DNA of 33,361 bases, from assembly GCA_035540975.1 (NCBI GenBank), contig DATLFN010000127.1, forward strand, positions 1 to 33,361, in the 5' to 3' direction. Under the pieces are notes generated by a model. That model had not been told where the DNA came from, made no database searches, and worked only from the letters and a program-made list of their open reading frames with translations. Shown piece by piece: positions 16,781 to 23,367 of the stretch; the first letter of the stretch is position 1, and the number at the start of each line of letters is the position of its first letter. The DNA is from Acidimicrobiales bacterium (lineage in GTDB: Bacteria > Actinomycetota > Acidimicrobiia > Acidimicrobiales > GCA-2861595). Both the position numbers and the translations under genes were made by a program.

Positions 16781-17836
16781 GTGTTCGTCGAGGTCGTCCG
16801 GCTGTTCATCGTCTTCCTGGCCACGGCGGCCGGCTTCGCCGTGGGCCACGGGCGGGCGGGCGGCGATCCGGGCACCGGCGCCATCATCGGCGCCACCCTC
16901 GGCGCCTGCGTCGGCTACGTCGCCGGCGGGATCCTCGGGCGCATCCTCGACGTCGCCATGGGCGTGGCCGAGCGGCGCATCGACACCGCACCGGCCCACC
17001 GGCTCTTCGCCGGCGGCGTGGGCTCGGTGGTGCTGGGCGGGCTCTCCGGCGTGGTCGTCCTCCCCGCCGCCTTCGTGTTCCCCGCCCAGGTCGGCTGGTC
17101 GATCGTGGGCCTGGTGGTGTGGGTCGGCACCTTCCTCGGGTTCCGCCTGGGGGCCCGCAAGAGCGACCAGCTGCTGGCCATGGCCGGCCTCTCCTCCCGC
17201 CCGCTGGTCCGGGCCACGTCGTACGGGCCCTCCGATACCGGCGGGGTGATGGTCGACGCCGCCGCCGTGGTGGACGGCCGGCTGCTGGCCCTGGCCCGCT
17301 CCGGGTTCCTCCGCGACGCCGTCCTCGTCCCCCGCTTCGTGCTCGACGAGCTGCACGCGATCGCCGAGTCGGCCGACGCCGCCCGGGGCCGGCGCGGGCG
17401 GCGGGGGCTGGAGATCCTCGACGCCCTGCGCAACCACCCCGGGGTGAGCGTGCACGTCCTCGACGACGAGGTGCCCGAGCACGACGACACCGATGCCCGC
17501 CTGGTCGCCCTGGCCCGCCGCCTCGGCGCCGGGCTCCTGACGCTCGACGAGGGCGTGCTCCGGACGGCCGAGCTCCAGGGGGTGCACTGCCTGAGCCTGC
17601 GCCGGCTGACCGAGGGCCTCCGCCCCGTCTACCTGCCCGGTGAGCGGGCCCGCATCCCGATCGTGCGGGAGGGCAGGGAGCCGGGCCAGGGCGTCGGCTT
17701 CCTGGAGGACGGGACCATGGTCGTCGTGGGCGGCGCCGCCTCGTTGGTAGGCAACGAGGTCGACGTGCGCATCACCAGCAAGGTCGAGACGTCGGTCGGC
17801 CGCATGCTCTTCGCGTCCATGGCCACCGAGGCGTAG
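16781..17836 (+). CDS. PIN/TRAM domain membrane protein (YacL-like)
   Basis: The 351-residue protein has an N-terminal membrane part with about four hydrophobic segments (VVRLFIVFLATAAGFAVG; two Gly-rich helices; WSIVGLVVWVGTFLGF). A PIN nuclease domain follows (about 155-275) with VMVDAAAVVDGR, PRFVLDELHAIAE and DTDARLVALARRLGAGLLTLD, which hold the acidic residues of the active site. A C-terminal TRAM RNA-binding domain contains EGREPGQGVGFLEDGTMVVV. This matches Bacillus YacL, which also lies between disA and ispD. A membrane-tethered ribonuclease is inferred. The start is GTG at 16781, 53 nt after carD; no clear SD is seen. Confidence 0.9.
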   Translation: MFVEVVRLFIVFLATAAGFAVGHGRAGGDPGTGAIIGATLGACVGYVAGGILGRILDVAMGVAERRIDTAPAHRLFAGGVGSVVLGGLSGVVVLPAAFVFPAQVGWSIVGLVVWVGTFLGFRLGARKSDQLLAMAGLSSRPLVRATSYGPSDTGGVMVDAAAVVDGRLLALARSGFLRDAVLVPRFVLDELHAIAESADAARGRRGRRGLEILDALRNHPGVSVHVLDDEVPEHDDTDARLVALARRLGAGLLTLDEGVLRTAELQGVHCLSLRRLTEGLRPVYLPGERARIPIVREGREPGQGVGFLEDGTMVVVGGAASLVGNEVDVRITSKVETSVGRMLFASMATEA

Positions 17837-18062
17837 GGCGGGGAGGGCCCGGAGGCCGCCCGGCTGGGAAAGGTCCGTGGCCGCACTCGCCGCCGCAGGC
17901 GGCCTCTCCGGCTGCGGACACCGGAAGGGACAGGGCGGAGCGCGGCGCGAGCTCCGCTCGCCCGCCGGAGCACGATCCGACTCGGCCGAGTGGAGTGAGC
18001 GAAGCGAACGAACGAGGCCGACGTACTCGCCGCCGCCCGGCCGCAGCCGCGAGTATGGGCCG
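17837..18062. other. Hairpin-rich intergenic region before ispDF
   Basis: No gene is evident in these 226 nt. They hold GGGCGG...CCGCCC (17836-17861, likely terminator of the preceding gene), GCCGCC-GCA-GGCGGC (17889-17903), GCGAGC-TCC-GCTCGC (17946-17960), and the palindrome ACTCGGCCGAGT (17979-17990). A purine-rich run GAGTGAGCGAAGCGAACGAA follows at about 17993-18012. A structured leader or small RNA is possible but unproven. Confidence 0.4.
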
Positions 18063-19166
18063 GTGAGCGTGTGGACCATCGTGGTGGCGGCCGGCGCCTC
18101 GAGCCGGTTCGGGCGCCCCAAGCCGTACTCGGCGCTGGGCGGGCGTCGGGTGCTCGACTGGTCCCTCGCCGCGGCGCGCCAGGTGGGCGACGGCGTCGTG
18201 CTCGTGGTGCCCGCCGACATGGCCGACCGCCCCGAGCCGGCCGCCGACGTGGTCGTGGCGGGCGCCGCCACCCGCTCGGGTTCGGTGCGCAGGGGGCTGG
18301 CCGCCGTGCCCGCCGACGCCGAGGTGGTGGTGGTCCACGACGCCGCCCGGCCGCTCGCCACGCCGGCCATGTTCCGCGCCGCCGTGGAGGCCGTGCAGGC
18401 GGGCGCGGAGGCGGCCGTGTGTGCCGTCCCCGTCACCGACACGGTGAAGGAGGTGGACGGGACCACCGTCGTGGCCACCCTCGACCGCACCAGGCTGTGG
18501 GCCGCGCAGACGCCCCAGGCCTTCTCGGCATCCGCCCTGCGGGCGGCCCACGAGGCGGAGGGCGAGGCCACCGACGACGCCGCCCTGCTCGAGGCGGCCG
18601 GCACGCCCGTGGTCGTCGTCCCCGGCGGGGCCGGCAACCTGAAGGTCACGGTGCCCGGCGATCTGGTCGTGGCCGAGGCGCTGGTGGGCACGTCGCCCCG
18701 GGTCGGCCAGGGCTTCGACGTGCACCCGTTCAGCGACGATCCCGGCCGCCCCCTCGTCCTCGGCGGCGTGGTGTTCGACGGAGAGCGGGGCCTGGCCGGG
18801 CACAGCGACGCCGACGTGGTGGCCCACGCGGTGGCCGACGCCCTGCTCGGCGCCGCCGGACTGGGCGACCTGGGCCGGCACTTCCCCGACACCGACCCGG
18901 TGTGGGCGGGCGCCGACAGCATCGGCCTGCTCGGCGAGGTCGTGCGGCGGGTGGGCGAGGCCGGGTGGCGGCCCGCCAACGCCGATTGCACCGTCGTTCT
19001 CGACCGCCCCCGCCTGGCACCCCACCGCGACGCCATGGAGAAGTGCCTGGGGGCGGCGGTGGGCGCTCCGGTCAGCGTGAAGGCGGCCCGGGCCGAGGGG
19101 CTGGGCGCGCTGGGCCGGGGCGAGGGCATCGCCTGCACCGCCGTCGCCCTGGTCGTCCCCGGATGA
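18063..19166 (+). CDS. ispDF: Bifunctional IspD-IspF (MEP pathway cytidylyltransferase / cyclodiphosphate synthase)
   Basis: This single 367-residue frame carries two enzymes of the non-mevalonate isoprenoid pathway. Residues 1-209 are IspD (MEP to CDP-ME): VVAAGASSRFG, RPKPYSALGG, VVVVHDAARPL, VPVTDTVKEVD and TPQAF. Residues 211-367 are IspF (CDP-MEP to MEcPP): VGQGFDVHPF with metal ligands Asp219 and His221, HSDADVVAHAVADALLGA with His255, HFPDTDP and the C-terminal GRGEGIACTAVALV. No stop or start separates them. The start is GTG at 18063 (GTG 18069 also possible). Its stop overlaps rlmB (ATGA). Most actinobacteria have separate ispD and ispF genes; fused forms are best known from alpha- and epsilonproteobacteria. 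Confidence 0.94.
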   Translation: MSVWTIVVAAGASSRFGRPKPYSALGGRRVLDWSLAAARQVGDGVVLVVPADMADRPEPAADVVVAGAATRSGSVRRGLAAVPADAEVVVVHDAARPLATPAMFRAAVEAVQAGAEAAVCAVPVTDTVKEVDGTTVVATLDRTRLWAAQTPQAFSASALRAAHEAEGEATDDAALLEAAGTPVVVVPGGAGNLKVTVPGDLVVAEALVGTSPRVGQGFDVHPFSDDPGRPLVLGGVVFDGERGLAGHSDADVVAHAVADALLGAAGLGDLGRHFPDTDPVWAGADSIGLLGEVVRRVGEAGWRPANADCTVVLDRPRLAPHRDAMEKCLGAAVGAPVSVKAARAEGLGALGRGEGIACTAVALVVPG

Positions 19167-20014
19167 CGCCGCCCCGGGGACGGCGACCGTCGGGGCCGTC
19201 GGGCCCGCCGCCGCGCCGCCGACCGGCCGCCGCCGGCCCCCCCCGGCGATCGCAGCCGAGGGACCCCCGCGGCCTCGGCGGCGAGCAGGTGGAGGGGCGC
19301 CGGGCGGTGCGCGAGCTGCTGGTCGCCGGGCGCCGCCGCGTGCGCGAGCTGTACGTGGCCGAGGGACTGGACCCGTCCCCCGTGCTGGGCGAGATCCTCG
19401 ACCTGGCGGCCAGGGCCCGGGTCCCGGTCCGCCGCGTGGGCCGCGGCCGCCTCGACGGGATGGCCGCCACCGACGCCCCACAGGGCGTCGTGGCCCGCGC
19501 CGCGCCGCTCGAGGAGGCGGACCTCGACGACCTGGCGTCGCCTGCGGACGGCCGCCCCCCCTTCCTGCTGGTGCTCGACGGCGTGACCGACCCCCACAAC
19601 CTGGGCGCCCTGCTCCGCACGGCCGAGTGCGCCGGCGCTACCGGCGTCGTCCTGCCCCGCCACCGCGCCGTCCACGTCACGCCCACGGTGGCCAAGGCGG
19701 CGGCCGGGGCCATCGAGCACCTCCCCATCGCCGTGGTGCCGGGCCTGCCCGCGGCGATGACCACCCTGCGCCGGGCCGGGGTGTGGACCGTCGGCCTCGA
19801 CGCGGGCGCCGACCGCAGCGTGTTCGACCTCCCGCTCGGGCCCGAGCCGGTGGCGCTGGTGCTGGGCGCCGAGGGCGGCGGCCTCTCGCGGCTCGTCCGC
19901 CAGCGCTGCGAGGTCGTGGTGTGCATCCCCCAGCGGGGCGCGCTGGCGTCGCTGAACGTCTCCGCGGCGGGCGCCGTGGCCTGCTTCGAGCTGGCCCGCC
20001 GCCGCAGCTCCTAG
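19163..20014 (+). CDS. rlmB: 23S rRNA (guanosine-2'-O-)-methyltransferase, TrmH/RlmB family
   Basis: This SPOUT methyltransferase has 283 residues. A Pro/Arg-rich disordered N-terminus of about 40 residues comes first. The substrate-binding domain (VEGRRAVRELLVAG to VVARAAPL) follows, then the knotted catalytic domain with motif 1 DPHNLGALLRTAECAGATGVVL, recognisable from its core NLGALLRTAE, motif 2 LVLGAEGGGLSRLV and motif 3 IPQRGALASLNVSAAGAV. These match RlmB, which methylates G2251 (E. coli numbering). The ATG overlaps the ispDF stop. In Bacillus and mycobacteria cysS lies between ispF and rlmB; it is missing here. Confidence 0.92.
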   Translation: MTPPRGRRPSGPSGPPPRRRPAAAGPPRRSQPRDPRGLGGEQVEGRRAVRELLVAGRRRVRELYVAEGLDPSPVLGEILDLAARARVPVRRVGRGRLDGMAATDAPQGVVARAAPLEEADLDDLASPADGRPPFLLVLDGVTDPHNLGALLRTAECAGATGVVLPRHRAVHVTPTVAKAAAGAIEHLPIAVVPGLPAAMTTLRRAGVWTVGLDAGADRSVFDLPLGPEPVALVLGAEGGGLSRLVRQRCEVVVCIPQRGALASLNVSAAGAVACFELARRRSS

Positions 20015-20126
20015 CCCGCCCGCAGCGGGTTGGGCGGCGGCGACGCGGTACGGGAATTCTTCGCGCCATTCGTGCCCCGGGGTCCGGTTCGCGGCCCGGG
20101 CCAGGGGCAGGGGCCCGACCGGGCCA
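20015..20126. other. Intergenic region with terminator-like repeats, rlmB to sigH promoter
   Basis: GCCCGCCCGC-AGC-GGGTTGGGC just after the rlmB stop can fold as a terminator. GGCCCG-AC-CGGGCC at 20112-20125 is a perfect inverted repeat abutting the -35 of the next promoter. No gene is seen. Confidence 0.4.
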
Positions 20127-20155
20127 TTGACACCCCGGGGGGCCGTAGCTACAAA
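20127..20155 (+). promoter_or_regulatory. sigH promoter (consensus TTGACA, 17-nt spacer, TACAAA)
   Basis: TTGACA at 20127-20132 is a perfect -35, and TACAAA at 20150-20155 is a fair -10 at ideal spacing. It is the only consensus -35 with well-placed -10 in the window. It predicts a leader of about 70 nt before the sigma factor ATG. A 6-bp inverted repeat touches its upstream edge. Confidence 0.65.
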
Positions 20156-20233
20156 TGACTAGTCCTACCCGCAACCCCTCGTTGCAAACGCCACGCTTCG
20201 GACTTTCTTCACACCACCGCAGGAGCAGAGCCG

Positions 20234-20890
20234 ATGACGACCCGCTGTGACGTCCCCCTCCTCGAGCTCGCGGACACCGAACTGGTCCGGAGGTACCACG
20301 CGGGCGACACCGACGCCCTGCTCGTCCTGCTGGAGCGCTACCGGCGCTTCGCCAAGGCCCGGGCCCGGAGCTACTTCCTGATCGGCGCCGACTCGGACGA
20401 CATCGAGCAGGAGGGGATGATCGGCCTGTTCAAGGCGGCGCGCGACTTCCGCCCCGACCGCGAGGCGTCCTTCCGAGCGTTCGCCGAGCTCTGCATCACC
20501 CGCCAGGTCATCAGCGCCGTGAAGTCGGCCACCCGCCACAAGCACCAGCCGCTGAACCAGTACGTCTCGCTGTCGGGCACCCGGGGCGGCGACGACGCCG
20601 GCGAGCGGTCGCTGGAGGACATGCTCGACCCGCTGGCCGTGCCCGACCCGGCCGACACCGTGGTGTCCAACGAGCGCCTGGCCGCCATGCGCCGCTCCAT
20701 CGGCGAGACGCTGTCGGGCCTCGAGGTCGACGTCCTGCGCCTCTACGTCGAGGGGAAGTCGTACCAGGAGATCAGCGAGCAGCTGGGCCGGCACGTGAAG
20801 TCGATCGACAACGCCCTCCAGCGCATCAAGCGCAAGCTCGAGGGCCACCTCCGGGAGGACGGCCCGGAGGCCGAGCGCCTCCCGGCGTGA
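20234..20890 (+). CDS. sigH: SigH (Spo0H)-type RNA polymerase sigma factor
   Basis: This sigma-70 family protein of 218 residues resembles Bacillus SigH in detail. Region 2 contains KARARSYFLIGADSDDIEQE, GMIGLFKAARDF, SFRAFAELCITRQVISAVKS and HQPLNQYVSL. Region 4 contains LEVDVLRLYVEGKSYQEISE and GRHVKSIDNALQRIKRKL. In Bacillus, SigH drives transition-state and sporulation genes and lies at the end of the same radA-disA-yacL-ispD-ispF-rlmB block, so position also supports orthology. It is not the actinobacterial ECF factor that shares the name SigH. No anti-sigma factor is adjacent. AGGAG lies 8 nt before the ATG. Its regulon is unknown. Confidence 0.92.
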   Translation: MTTRCDVPLLELADTELVRRYHAGDTDALLVLLERYRRFAKARARSYFLIGADSDDIEQEGMIGLFKAARDFRPDREASFRAFAELCITRQVISAVKSATRHKHQPLNQYVSLSGTRGGDDAGERSLEDMLDPLAVPDPADTVVSNERLAAMRRSIGETLSGLEVDVLRLYVEGKSYQEISEQLGRHVKSIDNALQRIKRKLEGHLREDGPEAERLPA

Positions 20891-20911
20891 CGGTGGAACG
20901 GCGCGGGGACG

Positions 20912-20985
20912 AGCCCGAGGTGGGACTCGAACCCACGACCTGACGCTTACAAGGCGCCTGCTCTGGCCGGCTGAGCTACTCGGGC
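20912..20985 (-). tRNA. tRNA-Thr (anticodon TGT)
   Basis: On the minus strand the 7-bp acceptor stem GCCCGAG/CTCGGGC, D arm with TAGCTCAG, anticodon stem GGCGC/GCGTC around loop CTTGTAA, and T arm GTGGG-TTCGAGT-CCCAC fold as a standard tRNA. Anticodon TGT reads ACA (threonine). CCA is not encoded; the base after the acceptor stem is T. It converges on sigH, ending 22 nt from its stop. The same gene often precedes the rpmG-secE-nusG block in bacteria, which is not here. Confidence 0.95.
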
Positions 20986-20997
20986 GACGAGGGGTCA

Positions 20998-21300
20998 CTA
21001 GCAGACCACAGCACCGGCCGCCGGGGCACGTGGCGCCCGGGGCCCGCTGGCCCAGCCCTCGCGGGCGGTGGCCGCCAGCAGGGCGTCGACGGCCTCGAGG
21101 TGTCGACGGCCTCGAGGTGAGGAGCCGGGCGAAGTGGTACCCCTGGGCCATCACGCGTCTCAGGGCGACGAGCTCCGCCACCTGGTCGGGGCGCTCGACG
21201 CCCTCGGCGACCGTCTCCAGGCCGAGCGTGCGGGCCGGCTTTTGGCGAGGGCGAATGCCGAGTCGCTCGGGTCCTGCCCTCGGGCAGGTAGGCGACCAGC
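20998..21300 (-). pseudogene. Decayed EAL-domain (cyclic di-GMP phosphodiesterase) gene, C-terminal part
   Basis: On the minus strand, RTLGLETVAEGVERPDQVAELVAL followed by VMAQGYHFAR is the end of an EAL domain; its hallmark core is TVAEGVE and QGYHFAR. The frame then breaks: PAPHLEAVD continues in another frame, and ALLAATAREGWASG to the stop at 21000 in a third. A 17-bp tandem duplication (21085-21118) causes one of these shifts. Upstream, SAFALAK in yet another frame may be the preceding helix. The EAL catalytic region and any GGDEF or sensor domain are missing or unreadable. The extent beyond 21300 is uncertain. Confidence 0.72.
21085..21118. repeat. 17-bp perfect tandem duplication in the EAL pseudogene
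   Basis: GTCGACGGCCTCGAGGT occurs twice back to back. Since 17 is not a multiple of three, it shifts the reading frame of the decayed gene. Confidence 0.9.
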
Positions 21301-21458
21301 CCCGCCGCCAACCTGCCGACGCCCCGGTGCGGCGGCCTGCGCATTCGTCCTCTTCGGCACTCCGGGCGGAACTTTTCGGTACATCGGAGGAAAGCCCCGT
21401 TGGTCCCCGAAGCCGACAGGGTCGGACGCCTCCCGGGCGACGGGACGGGGGAGGGTCC
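21301..21458. other. Region upstream of DUF3263 gene, no gene recognised
   Basis: This stretch may hold further eroded upstream sequence of the EAL gene, but no frame gives a recognisable protein. Base composition is slightly less G+C-rich around 21350-21420 (for example AACTTTTCGGTACATCGG). No riboswitch or RNA gene was recognised. Confidence 0.3.
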
Positions 21459-21487
21459 TTGAACTGGCCACGACCGGCTGGCAGGCT
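21459..21487 (+). promoter_or_regulatory. Candidate promoter for the DUF3263 gene
   Basis: TTGAAC (21459-21464), a 17-nt spacer and CAGGCT (21482-21487) end 7 nt before the ATG. The spacing fits a leaderless transcript, but the -10 lacks the usual leading T. Confidence 0.35.
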
Positions 21488-21494
21488 GCCCGGG

Positions 21495-21755
21495 ATGCCG
21501 CTCTCCGATCGCGACCGCTCGATCCTCGACTTCGAGCGCATCTGGTGGACCCTGCCGGGCCCCAAGGAGCTCGCCATCCGTGAGCACCTCGACGTGTCGG
21601 CCACCCGGTACTACCGGCTGCTCGCCGAGCTGACGGACTCCAGGGAGGCCGAGGCGTACGACCCGCTGGTGGTGCGCCGGCTCCGCCTTGCCCGCGATCG
21701 CCGGCGCCGGGCGCGCTACGAGGGGCGGGCGGACGGGCGGCCCCAGATCCGGTGA
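21495..21755 (+). CDS. DUF3263 domain-containing protein
   Basis: This small protein of 86 residues contains SDRDRSILDFERIWWTLPGPKE and VSATRYYRLLAELTDS, here given by the cores LDFERIWW and RYYRLL. These match DUF3263, an actinobacterial family with a probable helix-turn-helix fold, and the C-terminus is strongly basic (RRLRLARDRRRRARYEGR). A DNA-binding role is inferred. In mycobacteria the same family member (Rv0430) directly precedes the LytR_C gene Rv0431, exactly as here. The stop overlaps the next start. Confidence 0.88.
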   Translation: MPLSDRDRSILDFERIWWTLPGPKELAIREHLDVSATRYYRLLAELTDSREAEAYDPLVVRRLRLARDRRRRARYEGRADGRPQIR

Positions 21756-22411
21756 GGAACATGAGGCGGGCCGGGCACGCCGCCCAGGACGGGTCGTTCG
21801 GGCGGTCGGCCGGCATGGCCGCGGGCCGCGGTGCCGTCCTCCTCGCCGTCGCCGTCATCCTCGGCATCGTCCTGCTCAACGCGGCCGACGACCCCGGGCC
21901 CGACCGCATCTCGGCCGGCGCGGAGGAGGAGGACGACGACGACGGCGGCGGCTCGTCGGACGACCCCGCCACCACCCTGCCGCCGACCACGCTGGCCACC
22001 GTCCCGCCCCGCTCGCCCCAGGAGGTGAAGGTCCTCCCCACCAACGGCACGCCGGTGAAGGGGGTGGCCGGCAAGGCCCGCGACACCCTCCAGGCGGCGG
22101 GCTACAACGTCCTGGCGCCCACCGATGCCACGAGGGCGGAGGCCAGCAACGTCTACTTCACGTCGGCCGACTTCGAGCGGGAGGCGCAGGCCGTGGCGTC
22201 GGCCCTCGGCCTGCCGGCCAACGTCGTCGTCGCCTACCCGACGGCACCGCCCCTGCCGGTCACCGACCCCAAGGGCGCCAACGTGGTGGTCGTCGTCGGC
22301 CCCGAGCTGGCCCAGCAGCTGGCGCCGGCCCCCTCCACGACGGCGACCACCCGGGCGGCGACGGCGTCGACCACGGCCACCACCCGGGCCACGGCCACCA
22401 CCGCGCCGTAG
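21752..22411 (+). CDS. LytR C-terminal domain protein, VirR-like
   Basis: The 219-residue protein has one transmembrane helix (GAVLLAVAVILGIVLLN, about residues 28-44), an acidic and Thr/Pro-rich linker, and a LytR_C domain (about 90-185). That domain contains EVKVLPTNGTPVKGVAGKA, DTLQAAGYNVLAPTDA and NVYFTSADFEREAQAVA. A Thr/Ala-rich tail of about 30 residues (TTATTRAAT-type repeats) ends it. It matches Rv0431 (VirR), a membrane protein involved in vesicle release and envelope maintenance in mycobacteria. The catalytic LCP domain of LytR is absent. The GTG start at 21752 overlaps the DUF3263 stop; ATG at 21761 is an alternative. Confidence 0.85.
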   Translation: MRNMRRAGHAAQDGSFGRSAGMAAGRGAVLLAVAVILGIVLLNAADDPGPDRISAGAEEEDDDDGGGSSDDPATTLPPTTLATVPPRSPQEVKVLPTNGTPVKGVAGKARDTLQAAGYNVLAPTDATRAEASNVYFTSADFEREAQAVASALGLPANVVVAYPTAPPLPVTDPKGANVVVVVGPELAQQLAPAPSTTATTRAATASTTATTRATATTAP

Positions 22412-22440
22412 GCGGTCAGCCCACCCGCCGGGTGGTGGAG
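22411..22440. repeat. 30-bp direct repeat, copy 1
   Basis: This copy is identical to 22547-22576. Copy 2 is the last codons and stop of the minus-strand lipoprotein gene; copy 1 starts at the last base of the LytR_C stop codon. Confidence 0.9.
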
Positions 22441-22546
22441 GCGGCCGAAAAACCGCTGCTCAGGCCACCCGAGCCGTTCGGCCGCGTCAGCGGCCGACCC
22501 GTTTGACACCAGTCTCCCAGGGGCTCTGGCCCCTCCCGCCGAGCAG
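22441..22546. other. Segment between the 30-bp repeats with two hairpins
   Basis: GCGGCCGAA (22441-22449) and its complement (22477-22485) can pair across 27 nt, and AGGGGC-TCTG-GCCCCT (22519-22534) is a compact hairpin. Either may terminate the convergent transcripts. No gene is seen. Confidence 0.45.
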
Positions 22547-22576
22547 GGCGGTCAGCCCACCCGCCGGGTGGTGGAG
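22547..22576. repeat. 30-bp direct repeat, copy 2 (3' end of the lipoprotein gene)
   Basis: This copy is identical to 22411-22440, 136 bp away. On the minus strand it encodes the terminal TTRRVG and stop. Confidence 0.9.
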
Positions 22577-23343
22577 TCGACGTCCACGACGAGCGTCCCC
22601 GGCACCGGCGGGCCGACGACGCCGTCGGGCGGGAGGAGGGTCACCCGGTAGCGGCCGGTGGTGCGCGCCCGTACGGAATGCACGACGTCGTCGTCAAGGT
22701 CGTACGCCACCCGGGCCGTCGTGTCGAGCGACCCGTCCAGCACCAGCCGCCCGCCCGTCTGCTCGGCCGTGCGCCGCACCGGCAGGCGGTAGCCGCTCTC
22801 CACCCGGGCCAGGCGCCGACCGCCCGCCGCCTCCAGGGCCACCAGCCGGCCCTCGCCCGCCAGCCGGGCCCGGGCCGGCCCGGCCAGGGCCACCGGTGCG
22901 TCGATCGTCCACCGGTCGCCGGGTGCCAGCCGCCGCTCCGGCGGGACGCCGGCGGCACCGGGGAAGAGCTCGGACAGGCCGAGGTCGGCGACGGCGGCGG
23001 CCGCGCCCTCGGTCTGCTGCACCTCCACCGGCCGGCCCCGTTGGTCGAAGCGGACGACGAAGGCCGACGGCGCCTTCCCCTCCTCGGCCAGGCGCACCGA
23101 CACCCGGCTCCCGCCCTCACCGGAGTCCAGCACCTCGTGCGACGCCACGAGCTCGGTGTCGTCGACCGTGCGCCGGGCCGGCTCGTCGCCCACGGTGGTG
23201 ACCGCCTCGGCGCGGACCCGGATGCGGTACTCGGCCCGCTCGCCCGCCGCCGGGACGAAGCTGAGGCGCACGGTGTCGTCCCCGCACGACGGGAGCAGGG
23301 CGAGCGACGCGAGCAGCGCACCTGCGAGCACCCGGCGTCCCAC
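22552..23343 (-). CDS. Predicted lipoprotein of unknown function
   Basis: The 263-residue protein has a signal sequence (GRRVLAGALLASLALLPSC) with a lipobox ending in Cys20 and Gly-Asp-Asp after it, so it is probably an exported, lipid-anchored protein. The mature part is rich in beta-strand-like segments: GERAEYRIRVRAEAVTTVG, SRVSVRLAEEGKAP, APGDRWTID and VLDGSLDTTARVAYDLDDD. The layout (a modified-beta-barrel-like series, conserved GDRW) recalls DUF6263-type lipoproteins, but this is a guess. The start is GTG at 23343, 24 nt from the divergent otsB start. Confidence 0.7.
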   Translation of the reverse strand: MGRRVLAGALLASLALLPSCGDDTVRLSFVPAAGERAEYRIRVRAEAVTTVGDEPARRTVDDTELVASHEVLDSGEGGSRVSVRLAEEGKAPSAFVVRFDQRGRPVEVQQTEGAAAAVADLGLSELFPGAAGVPPERRLAPGDRWTIDAPVALAGPARARLAGEGRLVALEAAGGRRLARVESGYRLPVRRTAEQTGGRLVLDGSLDTTARVAYDLDDDVVHSVRARTTGRYRVTLLPPDGVVGPPVPGTLVVDVDSTTRRVG

Positions 23344-23354
23344 CCTGGGCAGGG

Positions 23355-23360
23355 TACGGT
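23355..23360 (+). promoter_or_regulatory. Probable -10 box (TACGGT), otsB
   Basis: TACGGT ends 7 nt before the otsB GTG, which lacks an SD sequence. The pattern GGTACGGT also occurs near panC. Confidence 0.45.
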
Positions 23361-23367
23361 CCGGGCG

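Noticed and set aside
17986-18016. Short repeated units (GAGTGAGCGAAGCGAACGAA) as a CRISPR or iteron array
   Set aside because: The units are too short and irregular, with no spacers and no replication or cas genes nearby.
16550-19720. Minus-strand open frame of over 1000 codons opposite the PIN/TRAM, ispDF and rlmB genes
   Set aside because: It is a high-G+C artefact: low-complexity composition, no motif, and it spans four well-supported genes on the other strand.
20049-20056. GGGAATTC as a SigH-type -35 for autoregulation
   Set aside because: No matching GAAT-type -10 at the right distance; the TTGACA promoter downstream is far better.
21340-21458. Possible c-di-GMP or other riboswitch upstream of the DUF3263 gene
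   Set aside because: No GEMM or ydaO core could be recognised, and the downstream start looks leaderless.
22503-22508. TTGACA between the 30-bp repeats as a promoter
   Set aside because: No TAnnnT-like -10 lies 16-18 nt downstream, and both flanking genes converge here, so no gene would be driven.
22234-22509. 91-codon minus-strand frame within the LytR_C gene 3' end
   Set aside because: It overlaps a supported gene on the other strand, has no recognisable motif and includes the 30-bp repeat out of its original frame.
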